Source: an uncultured Bacteroidales bacterium
GTDB lineage: Bacteria; Bacteroidota; Bacteroidia; Bacteroidales; Porphyromonadaceae
DNA length: 64,000 nucleotides
Direction of reading: 5' to 3'
Assembly: GCA_947290775.1 (NCBI GenBank)
Contig: CAMYPM010000009.1
Span: 3,003 to 67,002 of the forward strand
The position numbers were made by a program, and so were the translations under genes. Shown here piece after piece: positions 25,816 through 35,552 of the stretch. Position 1 is the stretch's first letter, and each line of letters begins with the position of its first letter. The notes beneath the pieces are model-generated. The model was not told the DNA's origin and searched no databases. It worked only from the letters and a program-made list of their open reading frames with translations.

Positions 25816-28395
25816 ATGCGTAGTATGAAACATTTGATGAAGACTCTATTGTGTGGTGCACTTGTAGTATTCATCTTTTGGCAGCAGGCAATAGCACTAT
25901 CTGCACAGCAAGCGGAAAGAATTACTATCAGGGGTATAGTTCTGGATGAAAAAATGTTGCCGCTTCCTTTTGCTACTATTGAGGTGACACCGATTAGTGG
26001 CGAGGAAAAGGGTGACCCCATACAGCAGGTGACTGACGATGCCGGACGGTTCGTTTTATCGCTTCCTCAGGCGGAGCAATACGTGATTGTGGCCTCTTAT
26101 GTGGGCTATTCTATGGACCCTATGACAGAGAGTTACAGCTCACTAAAGAAGAAAGCCATGCTTCGTGTGAAAATGAAAGAAGACGCACAGGAGCTAGGGG
26201 AGGTAACGGTAGCCGCAAAGCGCCCCTTGGTACGTATAGACGTGGATAAGCTTGCATACAATGTGGCAGAGGATCCACTGAGCAAGAATCAGAGTCTGAG
26301 AGAACTCCTAAGAAGAGTACCTTTGGTTACGGTAGATGGAGAAGGAAATGTACAGGTAAAGGGCTCTTCCAACTTCAAAATATACTTTAACGGAAAGCCT
26401 TCATCTATGCTGCAAGCAAATCCAAAAGATATTTTGCAAAGCATACCCGCAGGATCTATCAAAAAAGTGGAGGTGATCACCGATCCGGGAGTGAAATACG
26501 ATGCGGAAGGGGTGGTTGCGATACTGAATATAGTGACAGAAGCAGGTGCCTCTTTGGAGGGTATAACGGGTACTGTCTATGGATCAGTCCTTTATCCCCT
26601 TTATCTCGCCTCCGGGGCGTACGTGACCGCTAAAATTGGCAAATTGGGAATAAGCGGTAACTATAACTATAGCTACATGAATCGCAAGAATCAGCAATCC
26701 TCTGAGTACGATACCGAGTTGGGCAACGCTTATTTGCACAGCGCATCTAATGCTAATCGCACGAAGATGAATATGCATACGGCCAGCCTGACCCTTACCT
26801 ATGACATAAATCCCCACAACTTGCTTTCGCTCTCAGCCAATATAAATCCTACGTTCTTAGGACCTAACGAAAATGTTAATACTACTGAGCGGTATAAAGG
26901 GGCAAAGGAGAGTCTTACATATAGGGATTCTACGTTCATGCTATCCAAAAACCAATCGGGTAATTTAGAAGCTAACTTGGACTATCAGTGGACAGGGCGT
27001 ACTCCCGATCAGCTCTTAACCGTCTCCTATCGATACTTTTACCAACCCTCCAACGCCGATGTGATGAGTAGGGGTATTGCCAATCTGCCCGGTATGGCGC
27101 CATTCCAATGGCAAGAGAAAAATCTTAATGATGCCCATATGAATGAGCATACGGGACAGGTGGATTATACGCAAACCTTTGCTAAAAAGCATTTTATTGA
27201 GACCGGTCTAAAGTATATTTATCGACTTGGAAAGACCAATCCCAGCTACCAAATATTCAATCCGCAATTAAATGAATGGGTCGTTGGATCTCGCTACGGA
27301 CAGCACTTGGGCATAAGCAGCTCTCCAATGGATTATGTACAAACTGTATTTGCTGCTTATGCGTCGTATGCTTACAAGGTGGAAAAGTTCAGTATGAAAG
27401 CAGGTTTGCGTTTAGAGCGTGGCTTGATGGATGTCGCCTACCAAAAGGTGCCGGAAGCAGGCTTGAAGAACCATTTTACCGACGTGGTTCCTCAGCTCTC
27501 TTTAGGCTACAACATTACCCCGACGCAGCAGCTTAAGTTGAATTATATGATGCATGTAGGGCGTCCGAGTATCGACCAGATTAATCCCTATAAGGATCAA
27601 TCGCAAGGCTATCGAGTACAATACGGAAATGCCGCACTCAAGAACGAGCGGCAGCATACGCTTTCGCTTGGCTACAGCCTCTTTAAGACTCGGTTTAGTC
27701 TCAATGCCTCGTTAAACGGACTGTATGTTCACCATCCCATCACAGCGGTAATGTTTGTTTCTCCGGATAATCCGGACCTCATCCAGAGCACATTTGAAAA
27801 TTACGGAAAGAAATGGAGCTTGGGTACTAATCTATTCCTTAGCTGGAATCCCAATCAATGGCTACGTTTCTATTCCAATATGAACATGTCCTATGTCTCT
27901 TTTGATCGGATGCGTGACACCCGAAACTTAAATGGTGGACAAGGAGAAAATAATACGATTAGGGGATTAGGCGGAACCGCTTATGTAGGGGGTATGGCCA
28001 CTCTGCCTAAGAGTTGGATTCTTTGGTTTAATACGGGCTTTTTCCGTCAAGAGCCTACTTCTTATCAGGAGTCTTTTGGAAGTGGCTGGCATAGCTTTGG
28101 AGTTACCAAGCAGTTCCTTAAAAAGAAGCTCTCCGTCTCTCTCTTTGCCAATAATCCTTTCCGCTCTCATTACAAACTTACCATTACGCAGTACACTGGA
28201 GGTGGCAAAGCAACGCTCCGTTCAACCAGTATAGCCTCTTCAGTTGGACTCAATATTTCCTACACATTTGGTCAGTTGAACAAGGCAATCCGTACTGTGA
28301 GTCGATCAATAGAGAATACCGACCTCTCGTCGGAAAAGAAGGGTAGTGAAGCACCCCAGGGTGGAGGTGCGCAGAATACAGGCATGGGAAAGTGA
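25816..28395 (+). CDS. TonB-linked outer-membrane receptor-like protein
   Basis: 859 residues. A signal peptide (about 1-32, ending LSAQQA) precedes a CarboxypepD_reg-like beta-sandwich (ITIRGIVLDEKMLPLPFATIEV). A plug-like region follows (KNQSLRELLRRVPLVTVDGEGNVQVKGSSNF and DPGVKYDAEGVVAILNI), then a large C-terminal barrel of OMP_b-brl_3 type ending in strand-like segments. Its place as last gene of the ABC operon suggests it admits the same substrate. The start at 25816 has an in-frame ATG three codons later (25825). The tail after about residue 835 is Gly/Ser/Glu-rich and may be disordered. Confidence 0.85.
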   Translation: MRSMKHLMKTLLCGALVVFIFWQQAIALSAQQAERITIRGIVLDEKMLPLPFATIEVTPISGEEKGDPIQQVTDDAGRFVLSLPQAEQYVIVASYVGYSMDPMTESYSSLKKKAMLRVKMKEDAQELGEVTVAAKRPLVRIDVDKLAYNVAEDPLSKNQSLRELLRRVPLVTVDGEGNVQVKGSSNFKIYFNGKPSSMLQANPKDILQSIPAGSIKKVEVITDPGVKYDAEGVVAILNIVTEAGASLEGITGTVYGSVLYPLYLASGAYVTAKIGKLGISGNYNYSYMNRKNQQSSEYDTELGNAYLHSASNANRTKMNMHTASLTLTYDINPHNLLSLSANINPTFLGPNENVNTTERYKGAKESLTYRDSTFMLSKNQSGNLEANLDYQWTGRTPDQLLTVSYRYFYQPSNADVMSRGIANLPGMAPFQWQEKNLNDAHMNEHTGQVDYTQTFAKKHFIETGLKYIYRLGKTNPSYQIFNPQLNEWVVGSRYGQHLGISSSPMDYVQTVFAAYASYAYKVEKFSMKAGLRLERGLMDVAYQKVPEAGLKNHFTDVVPQLSLGYNITPTQQLKLNYMMHVGRPSIDQINPYKDQSQGYRVQYGNAALKNERQHTLSLGYSLFKTRFSLNASLNGLYVHHPITAVMFVSPDNPDLIQSTFENYGKKWSLGTNLFLSWNPNQWLRFYSNMNMSYVSFDRMRDTRNLNGGQGENNTIRGLGGTAYVGGMATLPKSWILWFNTGFFRQEPTSYQESFGSGWHSFGVTKQFLKKKLSVSLFANNPFRSHYKLTITQYTGGGKATLRSTSIASSVGLNISYTFGQLNKAIRTVSRSIENTDLSSEKKGSEAPQGGGAQNTGMGK

Positions 28396-28422
28396 TGTAG
28401 TCTCCCTGAAAAATAGTATGCG

Positions 28423-28908
28423 CTAACGCTGCCGGATAGTGGAGAGCCGTTTAAAGGCTACACCAACTTGGTCAATTCCGTATAGCAGTGGGCGCTCCGT
28501 GCATAGGGATAGCTCCACGGTATAGATACCACTGTGGAGAAATGTGTACGAAGGAAATAAAATAGCTTCGCTTTGTCGGTAGCTTATACCCCGGCTCTCA
28601 GGCGCGCTCTCGCTTCCTATCATCGCTACTTTGAGGGTATCGATGAGTAGTGTGCTGTCGCCCTCTGTAAGCCGATAAATCAGTGTAAGATGCGTGAAGT
28701 CGTATCTATTGTCGTATCGAAGCAAAGCTTTTGCATTGTACCGACAAGCCCCATAGGGTACGAAAAGAGAGTACGTGAGTACTTTGTCGTGTGCCCACTT
28801 GCTTTGAGGAAGTGTGTGGTAGGCTATCTCCTCCCTTTCGGAGGGGAGACAGCCTGTGATGAGCAGTGTGCAGAGAAAGGTTCCGATAAGAGCCTTATGC
28901 CTTTTCAT
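28423..28908 (-). CDS. gldH: Gliding-motility lipoprotein GldH-like
   Basis: 161 residues from ATG 28908; a longer frame upstream only covers the ricT-like gene in another frame. A lipoprotein signal ends in LLITGCLPS. The mature part fits GldH: LPQSKWAHDKVLTYSL, then YDFTHLTLIYRL, the acidic GDSTLLIDTLKV turn and the C-terminal IYTVELSL and GIDQVGVAF strands. The start overlaps the 3' end of the ricT-like gene by 14 bp, a gene order common in Bacteroidota. GldH is needed for gliding or T9SS function in Flavobacterium; in non-gliding relatives it is linked to T9SS assembly. Confidence 0.8.
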   Translation of the reverse strand: MKRHKALIGTFLCTLLITGCLPSEREEIAYHTLPQSKWAHDKVLTYSLFVPYGACRYNAKALLRYDNRYDFTHLTLIYRLTEGDSTLLIDTLKVAMIGSESAPESRGISYRQSEAILFPSYTFLHSGIYTVELSLCTERPLLYGIDQVGVAFKRLSTIRQR

Positions 28909-30076
28909 CGCTTGTCGTACGCTTTGTGCGGGATCTATTGCGGTTTTTCCTACGTCTTTTCTGAGAAATAGCTTTATCGAAGCGAGTAAGTGAATTCTCT
29001 TCCAATACATCTTTGGACCTGACGATTGGCCGAGGAGATGCTTCGTTATCATCTAAGCTGGCTACCGGTGTATCATTTTGATTCATTTGAATGATCTGAA
29101 GCGCTCGCTCCATCGGTATGGTTATCTCTTCGTTGCTAGGCCCATTCGTATTGCGATAGGTCGCTTCACCTGCCAATAGATTGACCTTTACCAGCTTGTA
29201 GCTTCCCCCGTCTGTACGCAGCAAAATGTCGCGTGGTGGAGCTTTACGATGCGCTTCCTCGTAGCTATCGACTTCGTAGTTGATGCAGCACTTGAGTTTG
29301 CCGCATTGTCCGGTGATCTTTTCAGGATTATTATTAAGTTCCTGAAGCCGCACCGACTGGGCATTGACACTGCAAAAGTCATGCATCCAACTTGCGCAGC
29401 AGAGAGCCCGGCCACACGGTCCTATTCCACCGATGCGCCCTGCTTCTTGGCGAGCACCTATTTGACGCATTTCCACGCGTATGTGAAAGGCTTCTCCCAA
29501 AAGCTTGATAAGTGTGCGAAAGTCTACTCTATTGTCTGCTATGTAGTAGAAAATAGCTTTTGTGCCATCACCCTGATACTCCACATCGCCTATTTTCATA
29601 TCCAAATTAAGATTGGCTGCTATGCGTCTGGCCTTAATCATGGTATCGTGCTCTAAGGCGCGCACCTCCTCAAATCTCTCTATGTCGGAGGGGGTGGCTA
29701 ATCGAAATATTTGGGGTATGGAGTGGGAGTTGCGCCGTGCAAGTTGTTGATTGTAGCGCAACTGCGCCAGCTCTCCCGTAAGGGTAACACAGCCTATATC
29801 CATGCCGGGAGTCCCCTCTACGGCTACTATATCATCTCTTTTGAGGGGAAGCCGAAGCGGATTCTCGTATATGCCCTTTCGGGTGTTCTTAAATTGAACT
29901 TCTACCCAGCGATTCTGCTGTACAGATGTGGGTAGGTCGCTCATCCAGTCAAACGCTTTCAAAGCTTTCCTGTCGCATGCTCCTTCGCAGTTTGTGCACA
30001 GGCATAGATCACTTTCAGCGTCTGAGGTGCCGGAGTTATTCGTATTATAGTATCTATCTGTATTATCGTTATTCAT
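28895..30076 (-). CDS. ricT: PSP1-domain protein, RicT/YaaT-like
   Basis: 393 residues from ATG 30076; an in-frame TTG three codons upstream is less likely. The PSP1 core shows VEVQFKNTRKGIY, then RRIAANLNLDMKIGDVEYQ, and the signature Cys cluster GPCGRALCC with GQCGKLKCC about 50 residues later, which in RicT-type proteins helps bind iron-sulfur clusters. A further Cys group (LCLCTNCEGACD) near residue 30 is characteristic of the Bacteroidota branch. The C-terminus is Lys/Arg-rich. RicT in Bacillus affects RNase Y; the role here is unproven. gldH overlaps its 3' end. Confidence 0.85.
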   Translation of the reverse strand: MNNDNTDRYYNTNNSGTSDAESDLCLCTNCEGACDRKALKAFDWMSDLPTSVQQNRWVEVQFKNTRKGIYENPLRLPLKRDDIVAVEGTPGMDIGCVTLTGELAQLRYNQQLARRNSHSIPQIFRLATPSDIERFEEVRALEHDTMIKARRIAANLNLDMKIGDVEYQGDGTKAIFYYIADNRVDFRTLIKLLGEAFHIRVEMRQIGARQEAGRIGGIGPCGRALCCASWMHDFCSVNAQSVRLQELNNNPEKITGQCGKLKCCINYEVDSYEEAHRKAPPRDILLRTDGGSYKLVKVNLLAGEATYRNTNGPSNEEITIPMERALQIIQMNQNDTPVASLDDNEASPRPIVRSKDVLEENSLTRFDKAISQKRRRKNRNRSRTKRTTSDEKA

Positions 30077-30098
30077 TATAGCCAAACTTGACGTAGCA

Positions 30099-30106
30099 CA
30101 AAGTTA
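30099..30106 (-). promoter_or_regulatory. Promoter -7 element for ricT-gldH
   Basis: Minus-strand TAACTTTG matches TAnnTTTG and implies a very short leader (about 16 nt) to ATG 30076. Confidence 0.6.
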
Positions 30107-30203
30107 TAGATTCTCTCAGACTTAGTGACTGCTTGTGCTCTTTCTGCCTGGTGGTCGGGTATAGTATGTGGTAATGTATTCCATTTATTTGATGGACTCT
30201 CCC

Positions 30204-30280
30204 AATAGGCTATAGGGTTTTTGGAAAAAGGCTATAGGGTTTTCGCAGAAACCCTATAGCCTTTCGGAGAAAAGGTATAG
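30204..30280. repeat. 22-bp-period intergenic repeat, core GGCTATAGGG
   Basis: Units start at 30204, 30226, 30248 and (partial) 30270, exactly 22 bp apart. The first two carry AGGCTATAGGG, the third carries the inverted core CCCTATAGCCT inside GAAA...CTTTC, and the fourth is truncated. Units two and three form a perfect inverted repeat. The rest of the gap 30107-30583 shows only A/T-rich sequence and a weak TACCTTTA element near 30496. Confidence 0.8.
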
Positions 30281-30583
30281 ATGAATCATTTACTACGAAG
30301 GGTGGAAAGTGAACCTTGCTATGGAAGAAAGGATGAATTTGGTGATTCTTCTCTATTTTTGGAGTATTCTTACTCTCTAATGCTTTTTCAATGTGCCGTT
30401 GGAGGTGCTCCTCGGCTGCTCAAGTTGGTAATTGGGTAAAAGGATAGCTTAAAGCTAAACGGGAAAATAGTTGTACACTTTGTATTTTTATATTGTACCT
30501 TTACATTGGAAAGATAAAGCCCTTTATGAAAAAGGGACTGTTAAAGAGAAAGAAAATAAGATAGAGGGTAGGAGGATAAGCCT

Positions 30584-31906
30584 ATGATGGACACCATAAA
30601 GCAGATATACCGAATAGGACACGGACCATCCAGTAGCCATACGATAGGTCCGATGCGGGCTGCAGAGATGTTTGTAAAGCAGATAGCCGGTATGGAGGTT
30701 GCCTCATTTGAGGTTACTTTGTATGGTAGTTTAGCGGCTACCGGTAAGGGGCATATGACCGATGTAGCTCTTCTCTCTGTGCTGAATCCCTTACACCCCA
30801 CTACAATACTTTTTGAGCCTCATAAGGAGCTTGCATTTCATACCAATGGTATGCTATTCCGTGCTTTGGATGCGGCAGGAGAGGAATTGAGGCGCTTTAC
30901 TGTGTATAGCATAGGGGGCGGTGTGCTGGCCAATGAAAATTTTAATGAGCAAGTGTCCAATCCTATTTATAAGCTGCATCATATCGATGATATGATTCCT
31001 GTGCTACAAAAGTATGGCATGAGCTATTGGGAGTATGTAGAGCGCAGCGAAGGAAAAGAGATATGGGACTACTTAGCCGAAGTGTGGCGGGTGATGAAGC
31101 AAGCCATACATGAGGGGTTGGAAGCGGAAGGAGTTCTTCCCGGTGGTTTGGGCTTACGCCGCAAGGCATCGGAGTTTATGATCAAGGCAATGAGCTACTC
31201 GGAGAGTGTACGTTCCAGAGGGCAGACGTATGCATATGCACTTGCCGTCAGTGAGCAAAATGCCGCCGGTGGCTTGGTCGTTACTGCGCCTACGTGCGGT
31301 AGCTGTGGGGTAATGCCGGCTGTGCTCTATCACTTGCAAGAGACCCGACACTTTACCGATATGCGCATTTTGCGTGCTTTAGCTACGGCAGGGCTTTTTG
31401 GCAATGTGGTACGCACCAATGCGTCCATCAGTGGCGCTGAAGTGGGCTGTCAAGGAGAAGTAGGAGTGGCTTGTTCGATGGCTGCCGCAGCTGCTTCACA
31501 GCTTTTCGGAGGTACGCTGCATCAGATTGAGTATGCTGCTGAAATGGGATTAGAGCACCACTTAGGGCTTACCTGCGATCCGGTGTGCGGATTGGTACAG
31601 ATACCTTGTATTGAGCGTAATGCTTTTGCAGCCAGCCGCGCTTTGGATGCTAATACGTATGCCAACTTTACTGATGGGCGGCATCGTGTTAGCTTTGACC
31701 GCGTAGTAGCGACTATGCATCAGACCGGAAAGGATTTGCCCTCTTTGTATAAAGAGACCTCTACCGGTGGCTTGGCTACTATAAGTAATATAGATGAAGA
31801 TCTCCTTGTGCCCGATGAATTCTCAGATGATGTGGAAGCACTGAGTGAACAGAGACGTAAGGCACGCGGCACACGGCAGTCGGAGCGTAAGTCGGGGATA
31901 TGCTGA
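30584..31906 (+). CDS. sdaA: L-serine dehydratase, single-chain iron-sulfur type
   Basis: 440 residues with beta and alpha parts fused. The N-terminal beta domain starts [19 protein letters not shown]. The alpha domain holds the [4Fe-4S] cysteines in APTCGSCG (near 230), and [12 protein letters not shown] (near 330). It deaminates serine to pyruvate and ammonia, an energy-yielding step in an amino-acid fermenter. The enzyme is oxygen-sensitive in other anaerobes. The stop overlaps the plsC start (ATGCTGA), so the two are coupled. Confidence 0.95.
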   Translation: MMDTIKQIYRIGHGPSSSHTIGPMRAAEMFVKQIAGMEVASFEVTLYGSLAATGKGHMTDVALLSVLNPLHPTTILFEPHKELAFHTNGMLFRALDAAGEELRRFTVYSIGGGVLANENFNEQVSNPIYKLHHIDDMIPVLQKYGMSYWEYVERSEGKEIWDYLAEVWRVMKQAIHEGLEAEGVLPGGLGLRRKASEFMIKAMSYSESVRSRGQTYAYALAVSEQNAAGGLVVTAPTCGSCGVMPAVLYHLQETRHFTDMRILRALATAGLFGNVVRTNASISGAEVGCQGEVGVACSMAAAAASQLFGGTLHQIEYAAEMGLEHHLGLTCDPVCGLVQIPCIERNAFAASRALDANTYANFTDGRHRVSFDRVVATMHQTGKDLPSLYKETSTGGLATISNIDEDLLVPDEFSDDVEALSEQRRKARGTRQSERKSGIC

Positions 31907-32631
31907 AGATATTATATACTCTTTATTATTGGCTTATTGCTGTACCGCTATTTGTAGCGGCGACAATATTGTTTTCTTTATTGTCTATTATTTTCTCATT
32001 ACCGGGTGTGAAAGGGGCTGCCTATTGGTGTGGTAAGTGGTGGAGCCTTTTCTCGGTTTATATTTTCTTGTGTCCCGTAAAAGTAGTGGGCAGAGAGAAT
32101 CTTCCTGAGCGGAAGTGTCCGGTAGTGATCATGGCTAATCATCAAGGAGCCTTGGATATATTTATGATATACGGCTTTATTGGAAAGCCCTTCCGCTGGA
32201 TCATGAAAGCGAGTTTGAAGAAAGTTCCCTTCTTGGGGCAAGCTTGCACGATGGCGGGGTTTATTTATGTAGATGAAAAGGATCCGACTTCCATTAAGGA
32301 CACGCTAAGAGATGCTCAAGCGGTGTTGTCCTCCGGTACCTCTATTGCTATTTTTCCCGAAGGACATCGTACGGCAACAGGAGAGGTTATGCGCTTTAAG
32401 AAGGGAGGCTTTGTGATGGCTCACGAGCTCTCTATACCTATTCTGCCCATTACTTTGGAGGGCCCATACAGCGCTTTACCCAAGGGTAAGTGGCAGGTGC
32501 GACCTACACGCTTAACGATGACTATCCATCCCCTATACACCATCAGCAAAGAGGAACCCTATCCGCGTAATTTGGTGCGTGCCGTGCAAGAAGTGAAAGA
32601 AATAATTGAATCTCCCTTGCAACATGAGTAG
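31900..32631 (+). CDS. plsC: 1-acyl-sn-glycerol-3-phosphate acyltransferase
   Basis: 243 residues with an N-terminal membrane anchor of two hydrophobic stretches (about 1-32). Acyltransferase motif I is NHQGALD (NHx4D, near 78), motif III is FPEGHRTATG (near 151), and the P-rich IPILPITLEG region follows. It adds the second acyl chain to lysophosphatidic acid in phospholipid synthesis. It overlaps sdaA by 7 bp and its stop lies inside the start of the ABC exporter gene (ATGAGTAG). Confidence 0.94.
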   Translation: MLKILYTLYYWLIAVPLFVAATILFSLLSIIFSLPGVKGAAYWCGKWWSLFSVYIFLCPVKVVGRENLPERKCPVVIMANHQGALDIFMIYGFIGKPFRWIMKASLKKVPFLGQACTMAGFIYVDEKDPTSIKDTLRDAQAVLSSGTSIAIFPEGHRTATGEVMRFKKGGFVMAHELSIPILPITLEGPYSALPKGKWQVRPTRLTMTIHPLYTISKEEPYPRNLVRAVQEVKEIIESPLQHE

Positions 32632-34492
32632 TTTTAGAAAGACTATGAGTAGCTACATTAAGCCCTATTCAGGGCATGTAGTATTGAGTGTAGTGACAAA
32701 CGTGTTGGCTGCGCTGCTCAATTTAGTGGCTTTCTCTGTCCTTATCCCTATACTGAAGATTCTCTTTGGTATGGAGTCGGGAGCTACGGAGCTGATAGAT
32801 CTTTCTGCTATTTCTTTACGTTCTATTGAGGGGTGGAATGAGTGGGGAATTGCACTTCAGAATAATCTGAACTACTACGTAACCTCACTGATTAGCAGCT
32901 TGGGGGCTACTCGTGCTTTACTCGTCTTTTGCCTCTATTTGGGTATCATGACCTTAATTAAGGTATTGGTTACCTATAGTAGTTTGTGGTGTCTGGTTCC
33001 TGTTCGTACAGGGGTAGTGCGCGACCTGCGTAATAAGTTGAATAAAGCTATTTTGAACTTACCGCTTGGTTACATGAGCGAAGAGCATAAAGGAGATATA
33101 CTGGCACGTATATCCGTAGATGTGGCTGAGGTTGAGGGGTCTATTGTAGATATGTTGGAAGTGCTGATTAAGAATCCTATATTGATCTTTATCTACATGA
33201 TTGCACTCTTCTTCATCAGTTGGCAATTGACTCTCTTTGTAATTGTTGTGCTGCCGATAGCCGGTGGCTTAATGGGCATAGTGGGCAAGCGACTGAAGCG
33301 CGATAGTGCGGAGGGAAAGAGCCTTTGGGGTGTACTGATGAGCTATGTAGAGGAGACGCTGGGCGGACTACGGGTGATTAAGGCATTCAATGCACAGAAG
33401 CAGATGCACAAGCGTTTTGTCGATTCGAATGAGGAATACCGACATATCATTTCCCGTATGTATGCTCGTCAGCAGCTGGCACATCCCATGAGTGAGTTTT
33501 TGGGTACAGTTACGATCGCTATTATATTATACTTTGGCGGTACGCTCATCTTAGGAGGAGATAGCGCAATCAGTGCCCCTCTTTTTATATACTATTTGGT
33601 TATTTTCTATAGTGTACTCAATCCGGCAAAAGAGTTGACTCGCTCCGCTTTTGCCGTCCAGCGCGGGTTGGCTTCAATGGAGCGAATAGAGGCTATTTTA
33701 GATGCCGATAATCCTATTAAAGATCCGGAAAATCCCCAACCCATCTCTTTTGAGCATGAAATGAGATTTGATGCGGTAACTTTTGGGTATATAAGCGACA
33801 AGCCTGTTCTAAAGGAGCTTAGTCTGACCATTCCTAAAGGAAAAACTGTAGCTCTCGTAGGGCTCTCAGGAAGTGGTAAGAGTACTATGGCAGATCTGCT
33901 CCCGCGATTCTTTGATCCCGATCAAGGAGCAGTACGGATTGATGGGGTTGATATTCGTCAATTTAAGGTAACCGATTTACGTTCCTTAATAGGCTATGTA
34001 AATCAGGAGGCTATTCTCTTCAATGATACAGTAGCAGCCAATATATCACTCTCCAAACCGAATGCTACCGAAGAAGAGATACGTGCAGCGGCAATAGACG
34101 CCTATGCGCATGACTTTATTATGCAGATGCCTCTCGGTTATGAATCAAATGTAGGAGATAGGGGCAGTAAGCTAAGTGGAGGCGAGAGACAGCGAATCAG
34201 TATAGCTCGTGCCCTCTTGAAAAATCCTCCTATTCTAATCTTAGATGAAGCGACCTCTGCATTAGATGCTGAAAGCGAACTCGCTGTGCAGAGCGCACTT
34301 AACCATCTACTTAAGGATCGAACTACTTTGGTTATTGCCCACCGCCTTTCCACTATTGAGCATGCCGATACGATAGCGGTATTGGATGATGGGCGTATTA
34401 TTGAGCAAGGTACACACGCTGAATTACTCGCTCTCGGGGGACGCTACGCACAATTTAGAGCCATGCAGCAAGGAAACGATACGATATCGTAA
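32624..34492 (+). CDS. MsbA-like ABC exporter (fused membrane and ATPase domains)
   Basis: 622 residues from ATG 32624, which overlaps the plsC stop; an upstream in-frame ATG (32606) is less likely. Six hydrophobic helices fill about residues 10-340 and the ATPase follows: Walker A GLSGSGKST (near 425), Q-loop, signature KLSGGERQR (near 525), Walker B ILILDEATSALD and an H-loop AHRLST. The layout matches lipid A or drug exporters. Coupling to plsC suggests a lipid-related cargo, but the substrate cannot be read from sequence. Confidence 0.92.
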   Translation: MSSFRKTMSSYIKPYSGHVVLSVVTNVLAALLNLVAFSVLIPILKILFGMESGATELIDLSAISLRSIEGWNEWGIALQNNLNYYVTSLISSLGATRALLVFCLYLGIMTLIKVLVTYSSLWCLVPVRTGVVRDLRNKLNKAILNLPLGYMSEEHKGDILARISVDVAEVEGSIVDMLEVLIKNPILIFIYMIALFFISWQLTLFVIVVLPIAGGLMGIVGKRLKRDSAEGKSLWGVLMSYVEETLGGLRVIKAFNAQKQMHKRFVDSNEEYRHIISRMYARQQLAHPMSEFLGTVTIAIILYFGGTLILGGDSAISAPLFIYYLVIFYSVLNPAKELTRSAFAVQRGLASMERIEAILDADNPIKDPENPQPISFEHEMRFDAVTFGYISDKPVLKELSLTIPKGKTVALVGLSGSGKSTMADLLPRFFDPDQGAVRIDGVDIRQFKVTDLRSLIGYVNQEAILFNDTVAANISLSKPNATEEEIRAAAIDAYAHDFIMQMPLGYESNVGDRGSKLSGGERQRISIARALLKNPPILILDEATSALDAESELAVQSALNHLLKDRTTLVIAHRLSTIEHADTIAVLDDGRIIEQGTHAELLALGGRYAQFRAMQQGNDTIS

Positions 34493-34535
34493 AACAAATC
34501 GTGTAATCCTACATTGCTATAGAAGTCAATTATCT

Positions 34536-34563
34536 AAGGTGTGCTCTTAAGTGCACCTTTTAA
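34536..34563 (+). terminator. Terminator after the sdaA-plsC-ABC operon
   Basis: AAGGTG at 34536-34541 pairs with CACCTT at 34554-34559, followed by TTT. The stem is short, so confidence is moderate. Confidence 0.6.
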
Positions 34564-34597
34564 AAGAGCTCGGCAGAGAATAGAAGTTGAATAAGAG

Positions 34598-35206
34598 TTA
34601 TTTCTCGTATAATTGGCGAATAATGGACACGCAGTTGTCCTCTCCCAAGCGACCGCTGTTGAGCGTAATATGATATAGGTCGGCATCGCCCCAGTTCCGT
34701 CCGGTGTAGTAGCGATAGTGCCTCTTGCGGTCACGGTCATGCTTTATAATCTGTTTGGCGGCCTCATTGTCACTCTCCACGCCATGGTACAAGTCAACGA
34801 TACGACGTATGCGACTTTCATTATCGGCATGGATGAATACATTCAGTACATCCGTGCGCTCTCGTAAAATATAGTCGGCGGCTCGTCCCACAATGATGCA
34901 GGGACCTTTTGCTGCCAATGATGAGATTAGCTCGTATTGCTCCTTTAGAATACGATCATTGGGCGTAATGATCTGACCATGAAGATGCAGCCCATCTGCC
35001 GATAGGGGAACATAGTCCAAGGCACTTCCGCTTTCGTATTCACTATGCGATTCTACATAGGCTTTTGTAAACCCACATTTCTTTGCAAGCTCTTCGATTA
35101 TTCTTCGGTCAAAAAAGGGAATATCAAGCTCCTCAGCCAGTCGCCTTCCTATAGTGCGGCCGCCGCTGCCAAATTGACGACTTATAGTAATAATCCTAAA
35201 TGGCAT
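34598..35206 (-). CDS. Cytidylate kinase-like family protein
   Basis: 202 residues from ATG 35206; the frame continues 10 codons upstream but the core begins here. It starts FRIITISRQFGSGGRTIG with a P-loop variant (GSGGRTIG), and continues with FFDRRIIEELAKK, then GPCIIVGRAADYIL and the Arg-rich lid DRDRKRHYRYYTGRNWGD. This is the Cmk-like (PF13189-type) family, distinct from true Cmk and common in Bacteroidota and Firmicutes. Substrate unknown. It converges with the ABC exporter gene. Confidence 0.84.
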   Translation of the reverse strand: MPFRIITISRQFGSGGRTIGRRLAEELDIPFFDRRIIEELAKKCGFTKAYVESHSEYESGSALDYVPLSADGLHLHGQIITPNDRILKEQYELISSLAAKGPCIIVGRAADYILRERTDVLNVFIHADNESRIRRIVDLYHGVESDNEAAKQIIKHDRDRKRHYRYYTGRNWGDADLYHITLNSGRLGEDNCVSIIRQLYEK

Positions 35207-35293
35207 AAATAAATACGTGTCCTTTATTTGGTGCAACTAAGTTACACATTTATGCGGAAAGAGTAGGTTATTCATTATTTCAAGTCAATTTAT

Positions 35294-35301
35294 TATCTTT
35301 G
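35294..35301 (+). promoter_or_regulatory. Promoter -7 element for the thiamine operon
   Basis: TATCTTTG matches TAnnTTTG. It lies about 45 bp before the TPP riboswitch, placing the riboswitch in the 5' leader. Confidence 0.7.
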
Positions 35302-35342
35302 TCACAGCAAGGTATGGAAGCATTTGCTGTCGTACCATAGTG

Positions 35343-35431
35343 CTGTTTCTTGGGGGTGCACTTCCAATTAGTGGAGGGCTGAGATGATACCCGTAACCTG
35401 ATCCGGATAATGCCGGCGTAGGGAAGAGAGA
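35343..35431 (+). promoter_or_regulatory. TPP riboswitch (THI box)
   Basis: All the conserved blocks occur in order: GGGGGTGC at 35352-35359, GGCTGAGATGATACCC at about 35377-35392, ACCTGATC at about 35396-35403, and GGATAATGCCGGCGTAGGGAA ending near 35425. A short P1 stem (TTTCTT with AAGAGA) closes it. It lies 122 bp before thiS. I did not find a clear terminator between it and thiS, so control may be at translation or through a weak structure. Confidence 0.96.
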
Positions 35432-35552
35432 TAGAACAATACCAGAGCGAGATTCTCTCACAGGCTCATTTCTCCAATTCACCTTTATAAGTACATGCAC
35501 TATGTGTGTGAGTATGTAGTTGATTTACTTTGCATAGAGTGAATTAGGAAAC

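Noticed and set aside
28909..29052. Longer N-terminus for GldH
   Set aside because: The extra codons overlap the ricT-like gene in another frame and would bury the lipoprotein signal.
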